Origin: Planctomycetota bacterium
Lineage (GTDB): Bacteria > Planctomycetota > UBA8108 > UBA1146
DNA: 14,789 bases
Reading direction: 5' to 3'
Assembly: GCA_002691835.1 (NCBI GenBank)
Contig: NZJA01000152.1
Location: 6,541-21,329 of the forward strand
The notes beneath the pieces are model-generated. The model did no database searches. It had not been told where the DNA came from and was given only the letters and a program-made list of their open reading frames with translations. The position numbers and the translations under genes are program-made. Below, piece by piece: positions 7,011 through 14,789 of this stretch (positions are counted from its first letter, which is position 1; each line of letters begins with the position of its first letter).

Positions 7011-9788
7011 TTAGAAATCTGCCGATTTTTTTTCCCACCAGGCTCTCCAGAGGGCTCCTACCTCTTCCTGGACCTGGTATCTCTCTTCCATATCGGTCAT
7101 CGAATAGGTATCCCACCAGCCCATATCGAGGCCTGTTTGCCTTCTAAGCATGGGAATGACCGTATTTCGGCCATTACGGTTATCGGTCCTGTAGACGAGG
7201 GCACCGATGAGCCGTTTTTCAGGAATAATTTGCTGATCTGGGTGTTCAGTGAGCCATGCGTCGAGATACCTGATGAGCATCAACAGTTGGCTTTCATTAC
7301 TCGAAAAGGTCGATGAATCGGGATCTTCGATCCATTGAATGACAGACTCGAGAATTTCTGGATCTCCCACGCCGATGAGATCTTCCAGAGCCTTTTGGGT
7401 ATCTCTCTGTAATCTGCTGCGGGATTTCATCACCGTCTCACGCAACAGGTCTCTGCCCCGATCATCACCCAATGCCAGTAGAGCTCGGCCGAGTGAAACC
7501 GTAGGCTTTTCTTCCCACAGTTCAATGAGCCGTGGAAGGGTGGCTTTCAATCGAAGAGTCGTAATCACTTCTGTAGTCATATACAGATCAGTCGTTGAAT
7601 CGGGATCGAGAGATTCAATCAGAAATTGATCGATGTCATTCCAGGTGATAGGGATTTCTTTGATCAGGCCATCTTCAGGAGCATCGGCTTCTGAGGCGAT
7701 TAACAGAGTTTGAAAAAGTACATTTGAGCGGACCATTGCGCTCTCAGCACCCAGCCTCGCAGTACTAAACCGATAGATCCAATTTCGCCAGGTAGTTCTC
7801 CAACGTGTCAGGGTCGGACGATTGAGCATTAGCAGCATCGATCCGGAAAACCTGATGGATCCACCAGCTGAGTTCTCGAGATAGATGGAAGAGTCGCGTC
7901 CATCATCGCCGAGCATATGAACACGATGATCAGTCGGCATGATCCAGCGTCGAAGTCCCAGAGTGTTAACATTTTGGCCATCGAGACGGACGTCTGCGAC
8001 AGTTAGCTCGATCCAGCGGGGTTCTTTTTTCTCAGCGACCTCTGGTGATTCAAGGCGAGCCTGCCACTTTTTTGAACGACGGTCCCAATAGGTTTCATCC
8101 CTTCGCATGTTTTTTTCGCGAGGAAGTTCGCCCAGATATCGAGTGAGAATCTGATCGATGATCGATTTTTGATTCGATTGAAAATCGTCGAGTCCAATAA
8201 CGAGATTTGAAATAAAGGTCTGTCGGTGAATCTCGGGAATTTGCTCATATTCACTCAGTTTTTTGACGGAGTTTCTGACTCTCAGCGAGATCGTGGTATC
8301 AGCAAGCCTCAAGCCCTGATCGATTTTCTTGAGGATCTGTTTCCAGTCTTCCTCTTCCAAATTTTTTAGACGGTCCTGTCCGAGGAGGATCGCCAGTGCA
8401 AATTCAGCGTACTGGGTCGGCAAGAGATCCAGCAAAGGTGTTTTCCAGCCGGTCTCCAGTATTACGCCGCGATTCGTCATATAACCCAGAGCTGAAAAGA
8501 AGAGTGGAATTCTTCCGGTCGATTGCGAGAGGTCTTCCCCCATAATTTCAGCCCAGTTTGTGGCCAGTAACTCATTCAGAACTTGTTTGTCGATTGAGCG
8601 GATCAGTGAAGACCACATGGAAGACATGTGGGAATCTGACCAGCGCAGTACTGCCAGGCTCCCTGGTTGAATCAATGATTCGAGCAGGCGCTTCTGGTGA
8701 TCCTGAGACAAACTTCCTTCCCGAAGTTTCCTGTCGAGAGAACTCCACAAGAGGTGTTGTGACCAGGGGGAGAGATCCGCACAGTGTTGCTGAAATAGGG
8801 CTGAGGCTCCTTCTGTATCGGTATCGATGGCGAAGGGAAGAAGGCCATCGATGACGAGGGTGGTGAGCGGGTCTTCCCCGGTCATGTGCAACTCGATAAT
8901 CTCTGCTGCGCGTTGGATCGAATCCGTATTTCCACGAATCATTTGAGCGATCAGCCAGGGGTCTGCAGATTCTTCACTGTCACGAAAATACTCTTCCGGA
9001 ATGTCACTCCACTGTGCTGCTGCAATGATCTGCTGTGGGGTGGGGGCAGAGGCCAGGCTTTTGACGAGAGCATTTATGAGTCGCTTCTCTGCTGATTCCT
9101 CAGGATCAGACAGCTCGTACGATTCACTCAATAGAAGAACCCAGGTCGAAATCTCGCTGGCTGTTTGAGCGGTACCTTGAACCGTTTCAGATTGCACCCG
9201 GTCCTCTGTGAGAATCACCCAGGGAACGCCGAGTTCCAGTTTTTTACCGGGGGGGCCTGTCATGCTGGACGTGCTGGTTCCATGAAATAGAACCTCGACA
9301 GAGTAGGGGGCTTCATTGCCTCGCAAGGAGATTTGAAAGCGTCTCTCTTCATGATCAGTGCGGATCGTATTCATCCGTGTCTCACCAGGTTTGAAATCAA
9401 GACTGCAGGACTTGATCGATTGATAAGGGGTCACAAGGGAGGCGTTCCGGTCTTTACCCAGTCGCACCAGATCAACTCGGATTTTCAGCGGAGAGATGAC
9501 TGACAACAGTTCGCGAACTCTTTCACGAACTTCCAGATCGGGATGGGTAAGGGCGGTACGCAAGGCCTCAACGGAAGCTTCTCCAGCTTCGAGCAGTTTT
9601 TCCGCGGACTCTTCCCGTTCTATCCAGTCTGAAGAGCCCAACTTTTCTACCCAAAGGAACGGGTCTTCCAGCGAATTCTGATTGGAATGTTGGATTGAGG
9701 AATCGGCGATAACCAGCGAGGTGTGCGCTGAAAAAAGAAGAAACAGGAAAGATAAAAAGGGCGGAAAAAGACCGGATTTAAATCTCAT
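7011..9788 (-). CDS. Large exported HEAT-repeat protein of unknown function
   Basis: The 925-aa protein begins with a basic N-region and a hydrophobic core (MRFKSGLFPPFLSFLFLLFS), with likely signal-peptidase cleavage after LVIA at residue 28. It should therefore be periplasmic or cell-surface. Residues about 48-98 form a HEAT-like pair (SSDWIEREESAEKLLEAGE and HPDLEVRERVRELLS). Residues about 730-825 look like further HEAT/armadillo repeats (ATLPRLIELWEE, GDDRGRDLLRETVMK, GDPEILESVIQWI). A middle segment near 590-680 is richer in beta structure (RWIELTVADVRLDGQ, GGSIRFSGSMLLML). No catalytic motif or heme site is evident. It resembles the many long secreted repeat proteins of planctomycetes that have no assigned function. 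GGGAAAG lies seven bases before the ATG. It is divergent from the AAA+ activator gene. Confidence 0.85.
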   Translation of the reverse strand: MRFKSGLFPPFLSFLFLLFSAHTSLVIADSSIQHSNQNSLEDPFLWVEKLGSSDWIEREESAEKLLEAGEASVEALRTALTHPDLEVRERVRELLSVISPLKIRVDLVRLGKDRNASLVTPYQSIKSCSLDFKPGETRMNTIRTDHEERRFQISLRGNEAPYSVEVLFHGTSTSSMTGPPGKKLELGVPWVILTEDRVQSETVQGTAQTASEISTWVLLLSESYELSDPEESAEKRLINALVKSLASAPTPQQIIAAAQWSDIPEEYFRDSEESADPWLIAQMIRGNTDSIQRAAEIIELHMTGEDPLTTLVIDGLLPFAIDTDTEGASALFQQHCADLSPWSQHLLWSSLDRKLREGSLSQDHQKRLLESLIQPGSLAVLRWSDSHMSSMWSSLIRSIDKQVLNELLATNWAEIMGEDLSQSTGRIPLFFSALGYMTNRGVILETGWKTPLLDLLPTQYAEFALAILLGQDRLKNLEEEDWKQILKKIDQGLRLADTTISLRVRNSVKKLSEYEQIPEIHRQTFISNLVIGLDDFQSNQKSIIDQILTRYLGELPREKNMRRDETYWDRRSKKWQARLESPEVAEKKEPRWIELTVADVRLDGQNVNTLGLRRWIMPTDHRVHMLGDDGRDSSIYLENSAGGSIRFSGSMLLMLNRPTLTRWRTTWRNWIYRFSTARLGAESAMVRSNVLFQTLLIASEADAPEDGLIKEIPITWNDIDQFLIESLDPDSTTDLYMTTEVITTLRLKATLPRLIELWEEKPTVSLGRALLALGDDRGRDLLRETVMKSRSRLQRDTQKALEDLIGVGDPEILESVIQWIEDPDSSTFSSNESQLLMLIRYLDAWLTEHPDQQIIPEKRLIGALVYRTDNRNGRNTVIPMLRRQTGLDMGWWDTYSMTDMEERYQVQEEVGALWRAWWEKKSADF

Positions 9789-9984
9789 GGTTCTTTCCCA
9801 TTTTCAGACCTTCCTTTGTCCAATCACAAATTATCCGAAATACACTCAAGCCGGAGGTTTTGACTATCGATATAGACGTCAGGGACCCTCTGCACCCTTG
9901 AGATCAGGATCTGCAGAAGAATACCCCATTCGCGGCCAGTACGCAGGCCGTGAGATCTTACAAAGGAGTTGCGGGAGGCTGAAA
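9789..9984. promoter_or_regulatory. Divergent spacer between HEAT gene and AAA+ activator gene
   Basis: This 196-bp region must drive both genes. Two small inverted repeats are visible: AGATC/GATCT at 9901-9912, and CGGCC/GGCCG at 9933-9937 and 9946-9950 with an 8-base loop. Both lie in the leader of the activator. TTGACT occurs at 9859-9864 on the plus strand, but no fitting -10 element follows. I cannot place either transcription start. Confidence 0.3.
9973..9978 (+). promoter_or_regulatory. Ribosome binding site that sets the activator start
   Basis: GGGAGG lies six bases before the ATG at 9985. The frame is open further upstream to 9682, inside the HEAT gene on the other strand. This strong site, and the lack of one upstream, decide the start at 9985. 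Confidence 0.8.
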
Positions 9985-11574
9985 ATGGCTGCTGATTACC
10001 GAACTACAATTCTCTCCCCCAATTTGGAGGAGTACAGAAGTGTTGCTGTGGATCAAAGGTTTAAAGCATTTAGCAGGGGAGTATTGGAAAGTCTGGAAAA
10101 GCAGTTTTCGGCAGATTTTTCCGTGTTGGCACAGAACTGTCGAGTCCCAGCCCATCAAGCTTCCGACGTAGAGATTCTGCTGAAAATAGGTTCCTTTACC
10201 CAGGATCTCGAATCACAGATTTTAAATTTAGCCCGTGACTGTGACAGCGATGATGTCGAATTGATATCCAGCCACGATTTTTTGAATCAGCGATTGTTGA
10301 AACATCGATTGCAAGTCTCTGTGGGGGCTTCATTGATCTTTGTATTGGGATTTGATTCTGATCGCGAGAATTTCGAAGAAGAGCAACTGCGTTTTTCTAA
10401 GACACTCGACAGAATCCATTCGGAAGTTGCTGACGTCTTTTTAATCAGCCAGCAATCGCTAGAGTTGGCGGAGCTTCGAGATCGTATGGAGCAGGCTGAA
10501 GAACTATTGACGTCAGCGAACCTTGATCTTCCTCAGGGCAATGTCGATCTAGAGCAGACACAAACCAGATTGGAAACAGTCTTTGGTGTAAAAACTGCTT
10601 CTTCAACAATGAAGGCGTTGTTGGATCAGGTTTCAAAAGTTGGAACGACAGGGCTGAATCTTTTCATTAAAGGTGAAGTGGGGACAGGGAAGGCATTTCT
10701 TGCCCGTAAAATTCATGACCATACCGCCACTGCTGGCAGCCCTTTTGAGATGATCAGCTGCGGGTCTTTGAATCCTAATCTGGTTGAGGGTGAGCTTTTT
10801 GGTTGGAAAAAAGGCGCTTTTAGCGGTGCAGATGAGGATCACCCAGGTCTCTTTGAAAGATCCAACGGTGGGACTGTCTTCCTCGACGAAGTTGGCGAGT
10901 TACCGCTGGAGATTCAACAAAAGCTGCTTCGGGTAATTCAGGAGGGTGTTGTCAGGCCAGTAGGTTCAGCAGAGCTGGTGCAAGTTGACTGTCGATTAAT
11001 GTCATCAAGTTGCCGTGACCTCAAAGAGTTTGTTGAAAATGGCGAATTCCGAGAAGACCTCTACTATCGACTGGCAGGCTTTCAGCTGGAAGTACCAAGT
11101 CTTAGGGATCGCAAAGAAGATCTTGGAATGATCATCTGTGAAATCATGAATGAGCTGCACTTGGAGCATGGTGTAGCAAAGCGTTTTTCAGAGAGCGCTC
11201 TCATAGAACTCAAAAGTTATTCATGGCCTGGAAATATCCAACAGCTGAAAAATGTGATTCAACAATCATACTTGATCAGCGAAAAGCGCATGATTGCCCG
11301 AAAAATTATCCTGTCGGTGATTAATGAATCTATTGCAGACTCATTGATGGGCGAGAAGTTTGAAGTCACTCAGGAAGAAATTTGTATTCGCATACCGCGC
11401 ACAGAGGGATTCAATGAGATTATTTCGGAGGTAGAGCGAGCAGTGATTCTTGCTGCATTACGCCAAAACCGAGGAAATAAATCGAGAGTGACCAAGCAGT
11501 TGAAGATTCCGCGTCAAACGCTATACAACAAGCTTGATCGCTTCGGATTTACCGACGAGGACCTTCGGGACTAG
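9985..11574 (+). CDS. Sigma-54-type AAA+ transcriptional activator with Fis-type HTH and atypical sensor residues
   Basis: The 529-aa protein has the NtrC-family layout: an N-terminal sensory domain (about 1-155, possibly GAF-like), a short coiled linker (156-178), an AAA+ domain (about 195-440) and a Fis-type helix-turn-helix (486-521, NRGNKSRVTKQLKIPRQTLYNKL). It is not a response regulator, since no receiver domain is present. Walker A is GEVGTGK (230-236). The sigma-54 contact loop is GAFSGA (277-282) where GAFTGA is usual. Walker B is VFLDEVGE (298-305). The arginine fingers are present in FREDLYYRL (R356, R362). Two sensor positions differ from the family: the usual ATNRDL sensor I reads SSCRDL (341-346), and sensor II PGNVREL reads PGNIQQL (415-421). 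It is therefore either a tuned or a weakened ATPase. Target promoters are unknown. It ends 3 bp from the convergent mgtE stop. Confidence 0.92.
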   Translation: MAADYRTTILSPNLEEYRSVAVDQRFKAFSRGVLESLEKQFSADFSVLAQNCRVPAHQASDVEILLKIGSFTQDLESQILNLARDCDSDDVELISSHDFLNQRLLKHRLQVSVGASLIFVLGFDSDRENFEEEQLRFSKTLDRIHSEVADVFLISQQSLELAELRDRMEQAEELLTSANLDLPQGNVDLEQTQTRLETVFGVKTASSTMKALLDQVSKVGTTGLNLFIKGEVGTGKAFLARKIHDHTATAGSPFEMISCGSLNPNLVEGELFGWKKGAFSGADEDHPGLFERSNGGTVFLDEVGELPLEIQQKLLRVIQEGVVRPVGSAELVQVDCRLMSSSCRDLKEFVENGEFREDLYYRLAGFQLEVPSLRDRKEDLGMIICEIMNELHLEHGVAKRFSESALIELKSYSWPGNIQQLKNVIQQSYLISEKRMIARKIILSVINESIADSLMGEKFEVTQEEICIRIPRTEGFNEIISEVERAVILAALRQNRGNKSRVTKQLKIPRQTLYNKLDRFGFTDEDLRD

Positions 11575-11577
11575 AAT

Positions 11578-12984
11578 TTACCCCGCACCGAGTATCGCTT
11601 CGGCAACCATCATGAACGTGATGGCTGCTGTTACATCGTTGAAGCTGGTAATGAACGGGCCCGCGACCAGCGCTGAATCCAATCCAGCTTTTTCGCAAAG
11701 AATCGGAATCGCAGTTCCACAAGCACTCGCTAGCAGGATGCCCAGGCCGATTCCCGCAGTAACTGCTGTTGGGAAAAGTAAATGAACTTCCCCAGTCTGA
11801 ATTCCTTCAAATCCAATCAGTACCAGGCCTATGACCAAACCGATACTGAGGGCGATCAGGACACCGATCAGAACTTCTTGGCGAAAGAGTCGAAGGGTTG
11901 AGCGGCCGATTCCAATATCACCAACGGCCATTCCGCGGACAACCATTGTTGCGGACTGTGTTCCGACTCCTCCAGCGAGCCCCATCACCAACGGAATAAA
12001 TGCAGCCAGAAGCAGTCGCCGGTCACCCGGGGATTGAAGAATCTGCTGTAGCGAACCACCTTCCTCAACAGGATGCATCCAGGCGAGGATAAATCCGCTG
12101 ATGACAGGGAGTAGCAACCAGGGGATTCTGACCAAGGCTCGTTTGAGGACCTTCTGTTGACTGGGGTGTCTCTCCGGTGAGCCAGCAAGTCGATAGAAGT
12201 CCTCGTCGGCTTCCTCAGAGATGACCTGAACGATGTCGTCGATGGTCGCGACACCCAGCAAGTGATCGTTTTCATCGACGACGGGAATCGCTTTCAATCG
12301 ATATCGACGAACAAGGTTTGCAACTTCTTCCTGATCGGCATGATCACGAACCGAAATCAGTTCAGAACTCATCAAGTCAGAAATCATCACCTCAGGGTCA
12401 CTGCCGAGGAGATCCCGGATGGAGACGACCCCTTTAAGAGTTCGGTTTTCATCGAGGACGTAGATGTAGTTGACCACTTCTGCATCGATTTGAGACTGCA
12501 ACTGTTGCAGTGAACTTCCTGCAGTGGAGTTCTCTGTTGTGGAGATGTAGTCGAGCGTCATGATTCCCCCGGCAGATTCCGGGGCGTGCTGCATCAATCT
12601 GAGAAGCTCAACCGTCGTTTCTGGATCCATGCCTGCGAGGACTTCACGGCGACGATTTTGTGGTAGATCGTTGAGAAGATCGGTGGCTTCATCCGGTGGC
12701 ATTTCTTCCAGGATTTTTTGAAGAAGGCCTGTATCGAGATGACCAATGATCTGTTCCTGAGAAGTGGCATCGGTATCGTCAATCACCTCTGCCTGGGCAG
12801 CGGTGCCAATGGCAGAGAAGACCATCCAGGTTTCCTGGGGGGAGAGGTCATCGAGAACGAGTGCGATGTCTTCGGGGCGGACTCCATGGAGCATTTCGCG
12901 GAGTCTCGCTTCTGAATCGGGGACCTCCAGGAGGATGCGAATCTGTTCAGCCAGCTGAACGGGATCCTGAGGGTGCTGAGACAT
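11578..12984 (-). CDS. mgtE: Magnesium transporter/channel MgtE
   Basis: The 468-aa protein matches MgtE in length and domain order. MgtE is an inner-membrane Mg2+-gated channel. An N-terminal superhelical domain (about 10-135) contains the repeated LLNDLPQNRRREVLAGMDPE-type units. A CBS pair follows: about 143-195 with YIYVLDENRTLKGVVSIRDLL, and 203-258 with IPVVDENDHLLGVATIDDIV. The transition EADEDFYRLAG leads to the membrane domain, with about five hydrophobic segments between 285 and 466. These carry GLAGGVGTQSATMVVRGMA (335-353) and GPFITSFNDV (442-451). D450 aligns with the pore Mg2+-binding aspartate of MgtE. An AAGGAG Shine-Dalgarno (12990-12995) sits five bases before the ATG. I could not recognise an M-box riboswitch in its leader. 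Confidence 0.96.
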   Translation of the reverse strand: MSQHPQDPVQLAEQIRILLEVPDSEARLREMLHGVRPEDIALVLDDLSPQETWMVFSAIGTAAQAEVIDDTDATSQEQIIGHLDTGLLQKILEEMPPDEATDLLNDLPQNRRREVLAGMDPETTVELLRLMQHAPESAGGIMTLDYISTTENSTAGSSLQQLQSQIDAEVVNYIYVLDENRTLKGVVSIRDLLGSDPEVMISDLMSSELISVRDHADQEEVANLVRRYRLKAIPVVDENDHLLGVATIDDIVQVISEEADEDFYRLAGSPERHPSQQKVLKRALVRIPWLLLPVISGFILAWMHPVEEGGSLQQILQSPGDRRLLLAAFIPLVMGLAGGVGTQSATMVVRGMAVGDIGIGRSTLRLFRQEVLIGVLIALSIGLVIGLVLIGFEGIQTGEVHLLFPTAVTAGIGLGILLASACGTAIPILCEKAGLDSALVAGPFITSFNDVTAAITFMMVAEAILGAG

Positions 12985-13217
12985 CGCGGCTCCTTCTTTC
13001 GTGCCAGGTCCCTCACCAGAAGGCGGGCAGGGGATTTGGGGACACGAAGTATGGATGGTGGCGAGAGTGGGAAAAACTGCAATAGGAGTCCGGATGAGCC
13101 GTGAAGCTTGAGCGGATGACGAAGGGTCAGGACTGCCACAACGGCAGGCGGGAGTGGTGGCCCGGACAGTCTCCTGCCAATTTGACCGTCCTTGCTCTCG
13201 CCCAGAGCTTTCGAGGC

Positions 13218-13247
13218 TTGAGGGCTTCCACTTAAGTGCCGTTTATT
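13218..13247 (+). promoter_or_regulatory. Candidate promoter with a palindromic operator for the receiver gene
   Basis: TTGAGG (13218-13223) and TTTATT (13242-13247) are separated by 18 bp and each match four of six sigma-70 consensus positions. The spacer contains the perfect palindrome CACTTAAGTG (13229-13238), a plausible repressor site. This would leave a 5' leader of about 130 bases before the start at 13384. Confidence 0.3.
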
Positions 13248-13373
13248 TAGCTACTTACGGATATTGCCCAGTGCGAGTGCTTCAGCGGCACAGCCCTTGC
13301 AAATGAACTATGGCCTGCGGGTGAATCCACAGGTTGAGCCGATCGTCAGGGATCTCGGTGGTTTGCAGTTCAA

Positions 13374-13378
13374 GGGAG
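13374..13378 (+). promoter_or_regulatory. Ribosome binding site that sets the receiver-gene start
   Basis: GGGAG is five bases upstream of the ATG at 13384. The longer in-frame extension to a TTG at 13264 has no such site and encodes low-complexity sequence before the receiver fold, so 13384 is preferred. Confidence 0.65.
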
Positions 13379-13383
13379 TCGAC

Positions 13384-13860
13384 ATGGAATGGTCACGCTC
13401 TGGAAATGCTTCCTTTGGAAAAACACCCAAGGCAAAAACACCATGGCGGGTTTTGCTCGCAGATGACGATGCCGGTGTTCGCGGTAGCCTGGCGGCTCTG
13501 CTCGAACGGGATGGCTTTGCCACCGAAGAGGTTTCAGGTGGCCAAGCCGCGTTGCAGCGACTCAGGAGTTGTTCTCCGTCAGTGGCGAAGAAGGAGCTCC
13601 GCAGTGCATTCGACCTGATGGTTCTCGACGTCCATATGCCGGATTTGACCGGGGTGGAAGTTCTAAGGAGAACTCGCCGGGAAATGGATTGGGCTTTGCC
13701 GACGCTGTTTGTCAGTGGAGAAGCAAGTTCAGAGTTACATGAGGAAGTGAAATCTGTAGGAGGATTCAGATTACTCTCGAAACCGGTGATGCCGGAGGAC
13801 TTTCGCGGGTCCGTTCAAGAGTTGGTCAGAGCATTCCTTCTCGGATCAGATGAAAAATAA
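13384..13860 (+). CDS. Stand-alone response regulator receiver-domain protein
   Basis: The 158-aa protein is a single CheY-like receiver domain (about 21-152) after a 20-residue basic, disordered-looking N-terminus. All key positions are present: the acidic cluster DDD (27-29), the phosphoacceptor D82 in MVLDVHMPDLTG, the switch serine S111 in LFVSGEA, and K133 in LLSKPV. There is no DNA-binding or enzymatic output domain, so it probably works by protein contact or within a phosphorelay. No histidine kinase gene is in the window. It lies 134 bp upstream of groES on the same strand; cotranscription is possible but not shown. The start is chosen from the GGGAG site at 13374-13378. Confidence 0.9.
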   Translation: MEWSRSGNASFGKTPKAKTPWRVLLADDDAGVRGSLAALLERDGFATEEVSGGQAALQRLRSCSPSVAKKELRSAFDLMVLDVHMPDLTGVEVLRRTRREMDWALPTLFVSGEASSELHEEVKSVGGFRLLSKPVMPEDFRGSVQELVRAFLLGSDEK

Positions 13861-13892
13861 TCAAAGAATTGGGGAGGGTCATTGAAGTTTTT

Positions 13893-13917
13893 TCGAGGAG
13901 CAACATGCGCTTCTCGA
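13893..13917 (+). promoter_or_regulatory. Inverted repeat upstream of groES, possible regulatory hairpin or operator
   Basis: TCGAGGAGC (13893-13901) and GCTTCTCGA (13909-13917) form a 9-bp stem with one G-U pair and a 7-base loop. It is not followed by a T-run, so it is a poor terminator for the receiver gene. The canonical CIRCE element (TTAGCACTC, 9 bp, GAGTGCTAA) is absent from the 134-bp spacer. A smaller hairpin, ATGCC/GGCAT, lies at 13961-13975 just before the groES ribosome binding site. A role in groESL control is inferred from position. Confidence 0.45.
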
Positions 13918-13994
13918 GCGATTTCAGGAACCGCCCCTCGGATCTGAAAATGTTCATTCAATGCCTTTAGGGCATGAGAAAGGGAGGGACACCA

Positions 13995-14291
13995 ATGTCC
14001 AAGCTCAATCTTCGTCCGCTCAACGACAAGATCGTTGTCAAGCGGCTCGAAGCCGAAGAAAAGACCAAGGGCGGCATCTTCCTGCCGGATAACGCCAAGG
14101 AAAAGCCCCGTGAGGGCAAAGTCATGGCCCTGGGTGATGGCAAGCTTCTCAAGGATGGTGGCCGTGCCAACTTCCAGGTGAAGAAGAACGACGTGGTGAT
14201 CTTCAGTTCCTATGCAGGAACCGAGATCAAAGTTGAGGGTCAGGAATACCTGATCATGAGTGAGGACGACGTCCTCGCCATCGTTGACTAG
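13995..14291 (+). CDS. groES: Co-chaperonin GroES
   Basis: This 98-aa cytoplasmic co-chaperonin caps the GroEL ring during ATP-driven folding. It shows the family's opening LRPLNDKIVVKRLEAEEKTKGGIFLPD, with the mobile loop in the second half of that segment, and then GKVMALGDGK. The end, YAGTEIKVEGQEYLIMSEDDVLAIVD, is the conserved C-terminal strand set. A small insertion (LLKDGGRANF) in the middle is like that of planctomycete GroES. The ATG at 13995 is preceded by AGGGAGGG at 13981-13988; an in-frame ATG at 13974 lies before that site and is rejected. groEL follows after 73 bp, as in a standard groESL operon. Confidence 0.96.
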   Translation: MSKLNLRPLNDKIVVKRLEAEEKTKGGIFLPDNAKEKPREGKVMALGDGKLLKDGGRANFQVKKNDVVIFSSYAGTEIKVEGQEYLIMSEDDVLAIVD

Positions 14292-14308
14292 TTTATATTG
14301 ATTAACCC

Positions 14309-14789
<481 letters not shown>

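Larger units (their letters stand above)
12985..13383. other. 399-bp divergent intergenic region between mgtE and the receiver gene
   Basis: No convincing gene is seen. The frame of the receiver gene is open back to 13264, but without a ribosome binding site before 13374. The region holds the mgtE ribosome binding site at its left end. A set of short complementary segments lies at 13133-13178: CTGCC at 13133-13137 can pair with GGCAG at 13143-13147, while GGCAGG (13143-13148) can instead pair with CCTGCC (13173-13178). Further right are a 10-bp palindrome, CACTTAAGTG (13229-13238), and a candidate plus-strand promoter around it. A half-site resembling a sigma-54 -24 element occurs near 13003 on the minus strand but lacks its -12 half. 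Confidence 0.6.

Noticed and set aside
9682..9984. N-terminal extension of the AAA+ activator
   Set aside because: It would overlap the opposite-strand signal-peptide region of the HEAT gene, lacks a ribosome binding site and shows no domain; the start at 9985 is well supported.
11572..11580. Bidirectional terminator between the activator and mgtE
   Set aside because: Only 3 bp separate the two stop codons, and I found no hairpin with T-runs at the junction.
12999..13007. Sigma-54 -24 half-site (CTGGCACGA) on the minus strand before mgtE
   Set aside because: The matching -12 GC is missing at the required spacing, and the predicted start would fall at the ribosome binding site.
12985..13140. 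M-box magnesium riboswitch before mgtE
   Set aside because: I looked for it because of the gene, but I could not recognise the conserved core. A covariance-model search would settle it.
13974..13994. groES start at 13974
   Set aside because: This ATG precedes the strong AGGGAGGG site. Starting at 13995 gives the standard GroES N-terminus and correct spacing.

Overview
This window is about 14.8 kb of ordinary bacterial chromosome of moderate G+C. I see no tRNA, rRNA, insertion sequence, CRISPR array or phage gene. The source looks like a member of the Planctomycetota or a close relative. The clues are a secreted octaheme cytochrome fused to HEAT/TPR repeats, a large secreted HEAT-type protein, a primary-like sigma factor whose region 3 resembles planctomycete group 2 sigma factors, and a GroES with a 'GKLLKDGG' insertion. 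This assignment comes from remembered family features, not from a search.

Layout, left to right. (1) Positions 1-2000, minus strand: the first 666 residues of an exported eight-heme cytochrome c with HEAT and TPR repeats, cut by the left edge. (2) Positions 2174-3361, plus strand: an acyl-CoA dehydrogenase with a TTG start, divergent from the cytochrome. (3) Positions 3362-3528: a short convergent spacer holding a 22-bp tandem repeat that runs into the 3' end of the next gene. (4) Positions 3517-6906, minus strand, in transcription order: an 85-aa unknown protein, a sigma-70 factor coupled to it by an ATGA overlap, a strong hairpin/T-tract, apt, and a tldD-like metalloprotease gene overlapping apt by 59 bp. 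(5) Positions 7011-9788, minus strand: a 925-aa exported HEAT-repeat protein. (6) Positions 9985-11574, plus strand: a sigma-54-type AAA+ activator with unusual nucleotide-sensor residues, divergent from the HEAT gene. (7) Positions 11578-12984, minus strand: the magnesium channel gene mgtE, convergent with the activator gene, 3 bp apart. (8) Positions 13384-14789, plus strand: a stand-alone receiver-domain protein, then groES and a right-truncated groEL.

The window combines housekeeping genes (apt, mgtE, groESL, acyl-CoA dehydrogenase) with several regulators (a sigma factor and its small partner ORF, an atypical enhancer-binding protein, an orphan receiver). The two genes cut by the window edges, the cytochrome and groEL, were read by direct translation. 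The most interesting points are the sigma-coupled 85-aa ORF, the hairpin that both looks like the sigma terminator and buries the apt ribosome binding site, the sensor I/II substitutions in the AAA+ activator, and the inverted repeats around groES where a CIRCE element might be expected. I did not find a clear, wholly new multi-gene system.
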